A program made the translations under genes and the position numbers. Positions 23,323 through 35,570 of a stretch of DNA of 64,000 nucleotides are shown piece by piece. The notes under the pieces are model-generated. The model ran no database searches and was not told the origin of the DNA. It saw only the letters and a list, made by a program, of their open reading frames with translations. This DNA comes from Epiperipatus broadwayi (taxonomy: Eukaryota; Onychophora; Udeonychophora; Euonychophora; Peripatidae), in assembly GCA_028023455.1 (NCBI GenBank), contig JAQFVV010006335.1, forward strand, positions 688,741 to 752,740, given 5' to 3'. The stretch's first letter is position 1, and every line of letters starts with the position of its first letter.

Positions 23323-25431
23323 GATATTGAACGATGTACATGCCGTAAATTTTCTGATGTATATTATAATAGAAAAATGAAAAGAGAAGTAGTTTTTCGA
23401 AATGGCTTATTTATTACGAAATTTTGAACTCTTGTTTTGCTTTTGTTGAAAGTTTTTTGGATCTACTGAATCTAGCCTCATAGAAGGATACAATAATTGG
23501 AGAAATTTAAGTACAACTTTACACAGACATGAAACTAGTATGGCTCACATGAAAAGTTTATTGAATTGGAATGAACTTGAGAAAAGATTAAAAAACAAAA
23601 TTACTATTGATTGTCAATCTCAAAATTTATATGAAATGGAAAAGAAACATTGGAGGAGTGTTTTGGAACGGCTGATTGAAATTATCAAATTCCTTGGTAG
23701 TCAAAATTTAGCATTTCGCGGATCATCTGATAAATTATACGAAAAAAATAACGGAAATTTTTTAAAATTAATTGAATTATTTGCGAAGTTTGATCCCGTT
23801 ATGGAAAATCATGTTGAGAGGGCCCTAGATCAAAACAATAGAGTACATTATTTGAGCAAAGATAGCCAAAATGAATTATTGGAAATTTTAAGTACAGCAA
23901 TTAGGGAAACAATTTTATTATCGATAAAGAAATCCAAATATTATTCTATTATTTTAGATTGTACACCAGATGCAAGTAAAACTGAACAAATGACCATAAT
24001 TATTGCTTCGTTTTTTGTAATAATGGAACGGTTAAAATTAGAGAAAACTTTTTAGGTTTCATAGATATAACAGATTCCACTGGACGAGGTTTATGTACAA
24101 CAATAATTGAACTTCTGGATCTTGGAAGATTCCCATTGAAGACATGCGTGGTCAAGGGTATGATAATGGGGCCAACATGAAAGGCAAAAAGGCTGGACTT
24201 CAAAATTTGATTTTAACCAAAAACCCTCGTGCATTTTACGTACCATGTGCTGCTCATTCTTTAAACTTAATCATAAACGATGCCGCCAAAGTCAATGTAG
24301 ATACAATTGGTTTTTTTTGCAATTGTTCAAAAAATATACAATTTTTTTTCATCATCTTATAAACGGTGGTCAATCCTTTTAAAATTTATTAAAACTTTAA
24401 CTCTAAAACAACCATCAGAAACACGATGGGAAAGCAGAATTGATGCAATCCGGCCTCTACGGTATCAGTTGGGTGAAATTTATGATGCACTCTATGAAAT
24501 AATGAACAATGAATCTTTTAATAGAGAAATTCAACATGAAGCTCAATCACTCTGCACTAACCTTAAGGATTACAAATTTATTTGTTCTTTAATAATTTGG
24601 CATGATATATTAAATAGAATAAATCCTGTCAGTAAAATGCTCCAAAATGTAAATATGAATGCTTCACTTGCTTTAGAATCGATCGCAAATCTAAATAAAT
24701 TTTTACGAGAATATCGATCAGATTCAAATTTCAAAAACATTCTCAAAATTGCAGATGAACTTAGCGAAGAGGTTGATGGAGAGAAAGAATTTAAAACTGC
24801 CAAAGAAGTTCGACAATGGAAAAAAACTCGTCAATTTGATTACGAGCATCAGGACAAAACACCTCAAATACCTGAAGAAAAATTTAAAATAAACATGTTT
24901 TTTACACTTTTAGATGTAGCGATTAATTCTTTAACAGAACGCTTTGAACTCCTCGAAGCATGTTATAATAATTTCAATTTTCTATATAAAATATCAGAAA
25001 TTAATAAGAGCGAGTTACAAGCAAAATGCAAAGATTTAGAAAATATTTTGAAATTTGATAACAGTAAAGATATTAATGCTACAGATTTATTCGACGAATT
25101 ATGTGCTTTTCAAGATATTTTTCAAAAGGATTTTTTAAATTCTCAAAACCCTTTCGAAACACTTAATTTTATAGTTTCTAATAATTTATCTATGCCAAAC
25201 TTATCAATAGCTTTAAGAATATTATTAACATTACCTGTTAGTGTTGCAAGTGGTGAACGCTCTTTTTCTAAGTTAAAATTAATTAAAACTTACTTGAGAA
25301 CAACTATGTCACAAAAACGGCTTGTTAATTTGGCATTAATTGCTATTGAAAATGATATTTGTGCAGAACTGGAAATAAATACAATCATATCAAGGTTTAT
25401 TAATATGAAGTCAAGGAGTATAAAATTATAA
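23323..25431 (+). pseudogene. hAT transposase, DUF4371/ZMYM-like group, multiply frameshifted
   Basis: The first part (about 23323-23540) recalls a TTF-type zinc finger: RKFSDVYYN, FCFC, then FFGSTESS, NNWRNLSTTLHRHETS. From 23540 the frame gives the N-terminal transposase region: SLLNWNELEKRLKN, HWRSVLERLIEIIKFL, NLAFRG, then KKSKYYSIILDCTPDASKTEQM, which holds the first catalytic Asp region. After frameshifts near 24020 and 24130 comes RGQGYDNGANMKGKKAGLQ and VPCAAHSLNLIINDAAK. Another shift in a T run near 24308-24316 leads to the C-terminal frame (24307-25431), with ETRWESR and the dimerisation motif LTLPVSVASGERSFSKLK. Order and length (~700 codons) are normal for the group. At least four frame breaks make it dead. 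Confidence 0.85.
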
Positions 25432-25574
25432 TATGTTTTGTAATGCATTTACTTTTTTTAACTGTATTTTCTTTTTTTTTAATATTAAAAATTATTTATT
25501 TACATTGCCTTGTTTGTTTCCCTTAGAAAGATTTTGTACACTAATATTTATAACATGTAGGTGGTAATATACAT

Positions 25575-26268
25575 TAAAGTGACCAGATTTTAACATTGGT
25601 AAAACGGGACACCATTGACCGGGGGGGGGGGGGGCTGATTAAAAATTTGGTTTATATGGAGCGTTTTAAACGCTCCATATATAAACGCTGCGTTTATATA
25701 GATATAGCGTACATTAATAATAATAAATTAAATATGTATGTTTGTAATATTATCTTTTTTTAAAATTATTTCATTTATAAATTGTAAATTTATTATTAAA
25801 TTTGCTAATATTTGCATAAATTTAGAGGTTAGAAAAATTAGCAAAAATTTTAAAAATAATGGGTTTGTTAAAAACAGACAGTGACGCAAATAATAAATAT
25901 GAAATTTTAAAAAAAAAATATTTGAGATTAAAATATGTAAATGTTTTTCGAAAATTATTTTAAACATTTAAATATTTTAATCTCAAACATTTTTTTTTTT
26001 AATTTATATATATATATATATATATTTGAATCACTCTGTCTATTTTTAACAAACACATTATTTTTAAAATTTCTGCAAATTTTTCTAACATCTAAATTTG
26101 CCATGTTAAATTATATATTATTTCATACAAACCGTTTGTATGAAATAATATATAATTTAACAATCAATTTTATGCTAGTTTTGATATCAAAAATAGCATT
26201 ACATCGTGCATTCTTTCTAAAAATCATGACTTTTTTAAAACGCCACGGGACACGGTCGGGTCACCTTA
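25575..26268. mobile_element. Foldback element with TAARGTGACC ends
   Basis: Ends are TAAAGTGACCAG on the left and GGTCACCTTA on the right, a 10-bp inverted terminus like those of several non-autonomous DNA transposons (TAGGGTGACC type). The inside is largely one long inverted repeat: about 25820-25945 is the reverse complement of about 25963-26100. This is visible because both strands encode the same chance peptide words (NILISNIFF, IFLTSKF). A 14-base G run follows the left end, and a perfect 29-bp hairpin sits at 26104-26162. Confidence 0.55.
26104..26162. repeat. Perfect 29-bp-arm hairpin
   Basis: TGTTAAATTATATATTATTT... pairs exactly with its mirror around a single C at 26133. It lies inside the foldback element. 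Confidence 0.85.
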
Positions 26269-26870
26269 GTAAACAAACATATTGACAGGGGCACCAAAAT
26301 CAAATTTCCATGCGGGCGCCTAGTACCCAGCGCCAGCCCTGAGTATGGGACATCTTAAATTTATTAATAAAATGACAAAATATTGATATAGAAATCCCCT
26401 TTCCCTGTTACATTAATTTATATATGAAACTTCCCACAAATGTTAACAAATATGAGAATTCAGTTACGCGTGCTTTTATATTATAATAACCATAATTAGA
26501 TATATACGAGTGAGGTAGTGACTATTGATTTCAGAATAAAACTGATTTAATTTCATATAACAAATTTAAGTTTTTAAGATTAGCGCTTATAATTTAAATA
26601 AGATAAAAAAAAACAATTCTTAGAACAACAGATTTATACTCTGTTTTTCTACATGACATTATAAGGTAATTAATTGTTTCCCCCAAATTTGCAAATGTTC
26701 ACTAAGATAAAAGTAACAAGACTTGTTTTAATTAAAGTTACTTTAGTCACCCCATAAAGTAGAGAGGGGGAAAAGAAAAGAAAAATGAACACACTGGTGA
26801 ATGTGAGGAATTATTGGCATATCATTTAAATATATAAAATATAAAACATAATAAGTGTCATAAAATATTA

Positions 26871-27750
26871 GCATCAACAATAAGACAATTCCCTAAACTA
26901 AAATGTTTGCTCACAATTACACCAACGGATACTCCACCTCCTAATTCACAGTATTTTTCTTCACTAATACAAAGTGTCGCAACAATATCTACTCAAATTA
27001 ACATAGAAGCAACATATAAATATTCATACTGGAAAATTTACAAACTATTATACCCAGAAAATCCTGGAGACACACAATCAACAATGCTTGCAATTAGAAA
27101 TTATCAATTATTGAAAAAATTCAAAAAATGGTCATTAGAACCAAAATATTTTGATTTTATATTAAAAATAAACCTTTATGCACTACCAACATCATATTTC
27201 CTTTGATACAGATGTCTATATAAAACATTGATCCTTTTTGCAATCTTTGCCACACAGCAGAAGAGACACAACAGCATATATCCTATTCATGCACAAGTTT
27301 ATCCAATATACGCAAATTGTTAATAGAAACTTACCAAAGGAAAAATACATCCATTAATAAACATATTACAATCTTTAAAAAAAAAACTCTACCCCAACAA
27401 TATGAGCAATAACTTTTTACTATATGCATACTGGTGCACAAGATGCTCATTTACATTTGGTAACAATACAAGAAGACATCCAGCAACATTTACAAAAAAC
27501 AACTTCAACAAATAAATGAGTGGGATTATAAAATTAGCGCTCCAGACATTGCAGCAGCAACATGGTCACTCATAAGACAGCCATCAAACCTATAACAGAA
27601 TAACCATCAAACAGAATATTTAAAATGTAAAATACAATTGATTTTAAAAGTTAGAACTTGTTCCAAAGTCCTATGATTGCCTATGTAACAGAATACAATC
27701 GTTTGTTGTAAAGAATCTATGTAACATTTGTTTAATAAAATTCTTTGAAA
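26871..27750 (+). mobile_element. 5'-truncated LINE insertion with 12-bp target duplication
   Basis: The octet-plus word CATAAAATATTA borders both ends (26859-26870 and 27751-27762), and the flanking LTR sequence is continuous across it when compared with the other LTR. The insert ends with TAAAATTCTTTGAAA. It encodes the C-terminus of a LINE ORF2 (next entry). This is a clean example of target-primed insertion into a pre-existing LTR. Confidence 0.85.
26907..27560 (+). pseudogene. LINE ORF2 C-terminal fragment with CCHC-type knuckle
   Basis: The open part (26907-27206) reads a post-RT region with WKIYKLLYPENPGD and FDFILKINLYALPTS. After a frame change near 27200 it continues with DPFCNLCHTAEETQQHISYSC, fitting the C-X2-C-X8-H-X5-C knuckle common at LINE C-termini (FCNLCH..EET..H..Y.C). 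Later fragments, LLYAYWCTRCSFTFGN and APDIAAATWSLI, lie in other frames. There is no RT domain because the copy is 5'-truncated. The clade is not determinable by eye. Confidence 0.65.
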
Positions 27751-28906
27751 CATAAAATATTATTGCCACATAAAAGTGAAAGAAAATATTATACTTATTT
27801 AGTAGAGGCTAAATGATAAAATAAAATTTAAAAAAGGTTATATAGAGTTAAGTACATGCTAATCTCAGGTAAGTAAATTACAAATTATTTAAACAAAATA
27901 TTTAATATCTGGTCAACAGACCAGCTGATAGAATGGTATCATTTTAAATTGCAGAAAGGATTATGGGAAATAGTTATGGAAAGCTGAACTTAAGAATTAA
28001 ACGTTGGGCAGTAGCTAGAGTTCTTTACTTTGGTAATTAGTAGCAATTCTAGGTGATTACAGAGTCCATTGGAATTGGTGAACTAGATCTAGTTAGATTT
28101 GGTCAGTCAGGCAGGTATCATTTTCATTATTGAGTCTTTAAGTACATTAAAGTTCATGGGTAATGGTATCCTGAGTGACGAGCATGGGAAAGAACATGTT
28201 GAATGGAGAGAAAGGTTAAAATTTTCACTACTCACAACACATTAAATTGCTGTAATGACAAGCAAGGGCTATATTAACTATTGCTGTTTTATAATTACAA
28301 GTCACCTCTTTGGGATTCAAATCTAGCAGTATTTGTATTATTTTGAGTTTATCTTGGAATGCACATTAGTTGCTAGACCTGAGACACTTTATGCACTTAG
28401 CAGATACAGAATTTGCTGACCAGTTGCAACTTTTGTTCATGTAAGTTCTAAACACAATGAAATTCTGTTAGAATTTCTTGAATGATTGTTTTAAAATATG
28501 ATCTAAGATTTTAAAACAGATTTTCGATGGATAAAAGATTGTTCTAAAATATGATCTAAGATTTTAAAACAGATTTTCGATGGATAAAACATCCATTAAT
28601 CGGTCTTATATTATTCTATAAATTTATCATATGTTTTATATGGATTAGTGGGTTTCCAGTAAATTGTCTTAATTACATACGAAAATATTCCAGAGGATAG
28701 TGTCAGCATTTTTTCTGACTGCCATTTTAAAATAAATAATAAATTATAAATATAATTTTAAAATACACAATAATCTAATACATTTTGCTTTTATACATAT
28801 TTTAAAAGTAATCCCCCCTCACCTATAATATGTACACATCCATTATGCATGTACACAAATTAAAATCAAATCAAATATTATTTAATAAAGATAATTGCAT
28901 TAGAAT

Positions 28907-28937
<31 letters not shown>

Positions 28938-28946
28938 CCATTCTAA

Positions 28947-28984
<38 letters not shown>

Positions 28985-29126
28985 TTATTATGTTATAAGT
29001 TAAGCAAAAAAATATGTATTAATAAATATGTATATATGCATAAGGATGGAGTTTGAATATAGTTTTGGAGTGGGAGATTCTGAGTAAGCTCTGAAGCTCA
29101 ATCTGAGTATCAGACTGACTGCTTCA

Positions 29127-30053
29127 TTTCCTTGGACTTATAATGAATAAACAAAAAAAAATATATAAAAAAATCTTTTACTTGATGTTTCAGTGACAAA
29201 AGAACAACCAGGTTTAAAGTGATGATGTGTATCTGTAAAAAAAAAAAAAAAAAACTTCTTTTATCTGACTGAGTACTAACTTATTCTCAATTGATTTCCT
29301 TTCTTGCCTATTTTTTTAGCTGTTCAAATAAATTTTTATGTGTATGTACTCTGAATATAACTGAAACAGAAATTTAAACTATATTACATTTTTTTTTCTT
29401 TTGCGATTGTGGTCCAAACTCTTTAGCCATTTTCATTAACCAGTCATCATTTATTTTTATATATACTGTCCCTCTGACTTTTCTAGTTTTATCTATAGTC
29501 TTTTCATTGATCTGGAGGCATATTAGATCTCTGCCTTTTTAACTGGCTCCAGGTAGGATGACCATTGTCTATTAAGGTAAGAAATATCACCATGTCGCCT
29601 TTGTCAGTAATTCAATTCCCTAACATCATATGCTATCTAATAAATTTAATAATACTTTCAATAGAGCTCTCAAAGTTATTGTGCTTAAAAAACTCATACG
29701 AGGTTTGGACAAGGTCTTCAAATTTGATTTCTAAGTTTAAAAAACTGTTGCTATTAAGCATATAACAAAAGTTACTTTTCAGGGCTTTAACAATGGTGTT
29801 GTTCAAAATTTTCAAAGTATCAATAGTATCTCCTGATTCTAATCCCAATTGCTTAGAGTTCTCATCAAAGGTCTTTTTAATTTGTTCTGAAGGTAAACTT
29901 TCATCTAGCCTCAAGTGCTGACCATCAAACATCCATGAGGAAATATTTACTTCAATTTGAACTTCCTATACTTTCTCTTTCACTTCTACCTTCTTTGTAC
30001 TTTTCATCCACTTTGATGATTACATAAGTTTTATCATCCTGTTCTGTGGCAAA
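29127..30053 (-). pseudogene. Internal region of the minus-strand LTR element, fragmentary ORF
   Basis: The longest open part (29932 to 29633, minus) gives about 99 residues, with GQHLRLDESLPSEQIKKTF and later ILNNTIVKALKSN. A frame upstream reads DDKTYVIIKVDEKY, and one downstream reads INDDWLMKMAKEFGPQ. All are charged and mostly helical in character, but none match a Gag, protease, RT, RNase H or integrase motif that I know. It probably corresponds to the charged proteins of the other two LTR elements, heavily decayed. Confidence 0.4.
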
Positions 30054-31374
30054 TGTGAAGAATTATTGGCATATCATTTAAATATATAAAATATAATACA
30101 TAATAAGAGCCGTAAAATATTATTGCCACATGAAAGGGAAAAAAAGGCTTAATGATAAGATAAAATTTAAAGAAGGTTATACAGAGTTAAGTACATGCTA
30201 ATCTCAGGTAAGTAAATTACAAATTATTTAAACAAATTATTTAATTTCTGGTCGACAGACCAGCTAATAGAATATTTTAAATTGCAGAAAGGTTACGAGA
30301 AATAGTTACAAAAAGTTGAACTTAAGATTTTACACATTGGGCAGTGGCTAGAGTTCTTTACCTTGGTAATTAGTAGCAATTCTAGGTGATTATAGAATCC
30401 ATTGGAATTGGTGAACTAGATCTAGTTAGATTTGGTTAGTCAGACAGGTAGCATTTTCATTATTCAGTATTTAAGTACATTAAAGTTCATGGGTAATGGA
30501 ATCCTGAGTAATAAGTATGGGAAAGAACATGTAGAACAGAGAGAAAGGGGAAAATTCCCACTACTCATGACACATTGAATTGCTATAAAGACAAGTGTGG
30601 ATTATATTTATCATTGTTGTTTTATAATCACAAGTCTCTTTGGGATTGAAGTCTAGCAGTATTTATACCATTTTCAGTTTATCTTGGAATGCACTTTAGT
30701 TTCTAGATCTGAGGCACTTTATGCAGTTAGTGAACCTGAAATTTGCCAACCAGATTCACCTTTTGTTCATGTAAGTTCTAAAGACAATGCAATCCTGTTA
30801 GAATATTTTGAACAATTGTTTTAAAATATGATCTAAGATTTTAAAACAGATTTGCGATGGATAAAACATCCATTAATGTGTCTTATATTATTCTATAAAA
30901 TTATCATATGTTTTAAATGTACTAATGGGTTTCTGGTAAATTATTTTAATTACATTCGAGAATATTCCACAGGATTATGTCAGCCTTTTTTCTGACCGCC
31001 AATACTAAAATAAATAATAAATTATAAATATAATTTAAAAATACACATTAATATAATACATTTTGCTTTTATATATATTTTAAAAGTAATCTCACTGCTC
31101 CTATAATATTTACACACCCATTACACACATACACAAATTAAAATCAAATCAAATATGATGTATATATATATATACGTCTGTTATATATATATAAATCAAA
31201 TCAAATATGATGTATATATATATATACGTCTGTTATTATTTTAAAATTTAAGAGAAAAATGTATTATTAAATACGTATATATAGTAAGGATGAAGTTTGA
31301 ATATGGTTTGGTGGTGGGAGATTCTGAGTGGGCTGTGAAGCTCAATCTGAGTATCAGAATGATTGATTGCTTCA
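30054..31374 (-). repeat. 5' LTR of the minus-strand element
   Basis: Uninterrupted copy of the LTR. Its minus-strand start TGAAGCAATCAATC is almost the same word as the start of the 36990 LTR (TGAAGCAATCAATG). A 44-bp tandem duplication ((AAATC)n, ATGATG, (TA)n, CGTCTGTTAT) lies at about 31142-31236. Confidence 0.7.
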
Positions 31375-31802
31375 CTTATAGCTGATATTTATTTATTTAT
31401 TTATACATTTAAAATTGTAATATTAATTGTGTTTTGTTTTAATATGTATATATTTAAATTAATTAGTTAATGAGATTTCTGTTATATAAATGAAGTTAAT
31501 CCACAACCAAGGTGTATCATATGAAGCAACCAACCAGACCAGTTCTGAGAACTAAAATAAAATAATATGTTGCACAGTTTTTCTATTGTTTTATTTTAGC
31601 ATTCAAAACTGGTCTTATTGTTTACTGCACATCAACACACTTTGTCTGTTGATTTAACGTTATTTGTATAAAATCCTATTTACTAAATAATTTACGTCTA
31701 TGTTAACTGTTAAAATATTAAATGTAATATATATATATAACTGTGAAAATATTTAATATAATATACACATATGTGAATATATATATATTGGTTTTTTTTT
31801 AG
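31375..31802. other. Putative intron sequence
   Basis: AT-rich. It ends in a good 3' splice site (TTGG, nine T, AG) at 31801-31802. Confidence 0.4.
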
Positions 31803-31902
31803 ATGCTATTATTCATTGGGTAGATAATTTAAGTGTGGCAGTTACATTTTATAAAAACTTGATGTCCCTGATTCCTGATTATCAGTTATTAGAAGAAACC
31901 AG
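31803..31902 (+). CDS. Candidate internal host exon, 100 bp
   Basis: The segment is preceded by a polypyrimidine tract and AG and followed by AG/GTATAT. One frame is open throughout: two bases, 32 codons (starting AIIHWVDNLSVAVTFYKNL and ending LLEET), then AG, so it ends in phase 2. Codon use and residue mix look protein-like, unlike the surrounding DNA. The next plausible exon in phase is 59215-59359, which begins with the single base needed to complete the codon. If joined, the 27-kb intron would contain most of the mobile elements of this window. The protein family is not recognised from this exon alone. Confidence 0.45.
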
Positions 31903-32049
31903 GTATATTTATTTTACATAAAGAAATATGTAATATTAATGATTTTATTCTTATAGCTGTTGTTTGAATATGACATATATCTAGAGTTTGATAAGGAATT
32001 ATATTTTTAAATTTATGTAAATAAAATCTCTTCTTTTATTGCATCTTGC

Positions 32050-32261
<212 letters not shown>

Positions 32262-33668
32262 TATTATTTTAATGAAATCTCTTTAACATTACAATTTAAA
32301 AATATTTTAGTTTGCTGAAAAAGAAAGTTATAATCTACATTAAATATTTAGTAATAATATATATTTTTTTCTGTTTTTTTTTTAAAATGCAAAAAAGTTG
32401 TACAAGAATTTAACTTCAATAACATTGTGATATTTTAAAACTTTTCTGCAGCATTATATTATGAATGTGTTTGTTTCCATCTTATTTGTAATACTATCCA
32501 ATTTCTACAATTACATTTTAAAATGAATTTTATTGTTCATTTTTAAACCTTTCTGTTCTAAGGCATCTAATATGTAACTTTGCTGACATACTTCTGTAAT
32601 TTAATGAGTTTGAGGACTTTGTGCTAGAGAAATTTGAGTATGCTATCTATTCATCAATACTATAATTACAAAGCCATTCTATGATTAGACTCATGTTAAG
32701 TAAACAAAACTGACAAGTTGAAATATTGTTACATTTGTTAGTAATATTTAATGATTTTGTTTGAATTGTAGTTTCCAAGAATTGCTTTAAATGTTTAATT
32801 TTGTTTCTTCTTGGTATTCATATGTTCATGTGAATATAACCAATGTAAAGAATGATTGCAACATGTAAGAATTTATCTATCCTCATGGTCATGTGAAATA
32901 TTGCATATTTTTAACATTTTTTTTAAAAGAAGGGAAATGGATTATAAATCATTCTTATTTAATGTTGGTTTAAAAATGTAAAATATATGTATATGTTTTC
33001 TCATACAGTTATCATTACATATGTCAAGCACTCCTCTATGAATTTTTTCATGAATCATTCTATAGATAACCATATCATCATCTTGTGCAAATGTGAACTC
33101 ATGTAGTTAGTTGCACTTTTGAATTATTATTCTTATTTTTCATAACTACTTTTTTTTTATAATTATTTTTGATTGACTAATTTTAAATTTGTAAAATTAA
33201 ATTAAATTGTATTATACTTGTATGTACTTATGTTAAGCATATGCATTGGCACATCATATATTATCTATGGTTTCAAGATAATGGTTATAGATAATTTCTC
33301 TGTTTCCACCAAATGCTGTTATTAAAAACAAAATAAATGGATATTTTTGTTAGATATAATACTAGATTAAACTTTTGAATACTAAATAAGAGAGAGATGA
33401 AGAAAGAGAAAAAAAGTAAATAGAAGAGGTCAAATTGAAAAAAAAAATACTGAGTGCTAAAAAAATTGAGTGGAAATAAAAACCAGATAAGAAATAATAT
33501 TTTTTTTTTTAAAAAATGTCTATTTTTATAAAAAAATAATAAAATGCTTATTAAACCAAATAGTGAAAATAACTTATCTGTTTATTTAAAACAAATCAAA
33601 TCATATATTAAATCTACTAAAAATATTTAAAAAATAATCTTTCTATAAAATCCACATACAAAATTTTG
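32262..33668. other. AT-rich non-coding stretch
   Basis: Nothing recognised. Confidence 0.5.
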
Positions 33669-33788
<120 letters not shown>

Positions 33789-33819
33789 TTTTAAAAAAAT
33801 CAAAACATTCCTTCAAAAC

Positions 33820-34040
33820 AATACATTACATAGATTTTGAATATATATTAATGTATTTCTAATTTTATTAATTAAATATTTTTTTAAAAAATATTTTTAT
33901 TTTTAATGAATTTCAATAAGGTTTTTTTTTTTTTTTATAGAGTTCAAACCAGAAAGTTAATCGAATTGATTGTTGTATTTTTAATACTTTTTCTCATATT
34001 TGGTTATGCATTTAATTATTATTAAAATAAAAATATTGTA
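33820..34040 (+). repeat. Dispersed ~200-bp repeat, copy 1
   Basis: TTTAAAAAATATTTTTATTT, then a poly-T run and GAGTTCAAA, recurs in the same order and orientation at 35360-35570, diverged. Copy 1 has TTTATAG before GAGTTC, which mimics a splice acceptor. The family is unknown. Confidence 0.6.
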
Positions 34041-34679
34041 TTTTTAATACTTTGTATTGCTTATAAAATTTAATTTAAAACTTACTTTTTTATGTTGCCG
34101 ATATTCAAAGTATTAATGTAATTATTAAACAATCTGAAGGAAAGCAAAAGATATATATTAACAATAGTGATAGAAAAAAAAAAGCATACTTCTAAAATAA
34201 ATTTAACAAAGAAACAAATTCTAGCATAAAAGCAGAATATACTGATAAAAAAAATAAAAACCCATTTATATACAGAATAAATTTTAATAATAAAATGTAT
34301 TCCAAAGTCAAATATTGGAGTTATTTTAAATAAATTTTTAAAAAAAAAAAAAAAACATTAGCTAAACGTATCGTGTGTAATAAGTTGATTTATGTATTAC
34401 ATCAAAAGTTGACAAATTGTTCTGCAATATATATCCATTTCAAGAAGTAATTTTCTTTTTTATCTGCTTAACTGTACAACCAACAATCCACACAATAGTA
34501 AAAATGGATTGCACACAATGCCTGGAAGTGACATTTTTTTCTAACTTATTTATATATTGTTCAATGGGGATTATTATTTATTATTGTTACTGAAGCATTT
34601 TTTTAATAAAAAAACATTTTTTATTTTATTTTAATACATTGCACAGGCTTAAATCTGTGTTTATATATGTAATATAGGT
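34041..34679. other. AT-rich non-coding stretch
   Basis: Nothing recognised. Confidence 0.5.
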
Positions 34680-34830
34680 GGAATTCGAACTCAGACTTTC
34701 ACACGACCCACTACTCTCAGTGCCATCTCATATTGCTGAGCCACCTGATCACACACATGTTGAAAAGATAAATAATCACCAATATACGTATTTCATGTTA
34801 AACCAGCAATCATCAGTTGGTCTAGATTAC
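34680..34830 (-). repeat. Second SINE-like repeat: conserved module plus tRNA-like head
   Basis: On the minus strand a module (CCAACTGATGATTGCTGG, then ATGAAATACG) is followed by GATCAGGTGGCTCAGCA and a B-box-like GAGTTCGAATTCC. This resembles a tRNA-derived unit different from the 2726 family. The module alone recurs at 19814-19967 and 60272-60345. It is bordered by (TA)n at 34839-34851. Confidence 0.45.
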
Positions 34831-34851
34831 TATCCTCATATATATATATAT

Positions 34852-35203
34852 TAAAATTTAAACAGTCATCATAGAATCTCAAATAGAAAAACAATACTAA
34901 TGTTTGAGAGTTTGATTCTATAGATGCACCTCACTATCTTGATATAGTCTACTTGTAAAAAACAATTTTAAAAAAATATTGATATAAATGACACGGCAAG
35001 GTCGTAATTTATTATAATGGAACTTTAATTATTATATGAACTTACACTTAATATAGCATTCACGCATTTAAAATAACAATAATGAATTAAACAAAACTGA
35101 GACAAAATAATTTATTCTGTCATAAACAGTAGACACATTACGTTTGATGATTAAGATCTGACTTTATCTAATAAACAGCTTGTATAATGAGGGATATAAA
35201 ATA
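34852..35203. other. AT-rich non-coding stretch
   Basis: Nothing recognised. Confidence 0.45.
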
Positions 35204-35302
35204 GTTGTTGGTGGTCGAGAGGTCAGCACAGCTGCCTTACAAGCAGTTGTCCCGGGTTAGCGGGTTCGCTTCCCGGCCAATGCTATGATACATAAAAAAA
35301 AA
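35204..35302 (+). repeat. tRNA-derived SINE-like repeat, copy 3
   Basis: The cleanest copy: GGTGGTCGAGAGGTCAGCAC head, CTGCC/GCAG stem, B-box-like GGGTTCGCTTCCC, linker AATGCTATGATAC and a nine-base A tail. Confidence 0.75.
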
Positions 35303-35359
35303 GTAGTTAGGGTTACCTAAATATAAATAATATATATATATCGCTAAATTAATCCCTCA

Positions 35360-35570
35360 AAACAATATATGGAATAGGATTTAAATACATTTTAATATAT
35401 TTCTCATTTCTATTAGTTAAATATATTTTTTAAAAAAATATTTTTATTTTTAACGAATTTCAATTACTTTTTTTTTTTTTTTAAATGAGTTCAAATAAAA
35501 AAGTTATTTCAATTTCCTGTTATATTTTTAATATTTTTTTTTCATATTTTATTACCTATTTAGTTATTAT
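35360..35570 (+). repeat. Dispersed ~200-bp repeat, copy 2
   Basis: Diverged copy of 33820-34040. The poly-T tract is followed by AAATGAGTTCAAA. Confidence 0.6.

Larger units (their letters stand above)
21947..26341 (+). mobile_element. Probable decayed hAT element (boundaries tentative)
   Basis: A GC-rich island at 21947-21990 starts CAGAGGGCGCCCGGCAACG. Another ends at 26341 and reads, reverse-complemented, CAGGGCTGGCGCTGGG then GGCGCCCGCATGG. Both resemble hAT termini (CAG..GGCGC). Between them lies a hAT transposase pseudogene (23323-25431) and a nested foldback element (25575-26268). The 8-bp neighbours (AAAACAAA and AGTATGGG) do not match, so either the left end is misplaced or the two ends belong to different insertions. 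Confidence 0.4.
26802..29126 (-). repeat. 3' LTR of the minus-strand element, split by a LINE
   Basis: Matches 30054-31374 as a direct repeat with frequent substitutions. It is interrupted at 26871-27750 by a LINE fragment. It also has a private 55-bp tandem duplication at about 28485-28593 (GATCTAAGATTTTAAAACAG twice) that the other LTR has once. Confidence 0.7.
26802..31374 (-). mobile_element. Decayed minus-strand LTR retrotransposon without pol
   Basis: Two direct repeats of about 1.3-1.4 kb (26802-29126 after removing an inserted LINE, and 30054-31374) flank a 927-bp centre. On the minus strand the LTR starts TGAAGCA and ends TTCACA, so TG...CA ends are present, and the next bases TTTGCCACAGAACAGG resemble a degenerate tRNA-Lys primer site. 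Before the other LTR the minus strand reads CCAAGGAAA, a short polypurine tract. The LTR start matches the elements at 36990 and 51792. The centre holds only fragments of an unrecognised protein. No target duplication was found. Confidence 0.65.

Noticed and set aside
21939-26349. 8-bp target duplication for the large hAT element
   Set aside because: AAAACAAA and AGTATGGG do not match. The ends remain tentative.
33936-33945. Splice acceptor TTTATAG before GAGTTCAAAC
   Set aside because: The segment is a dispersed repeat (second copy at 35360-35570 without AG), and the following frame closes quickly with no donor.
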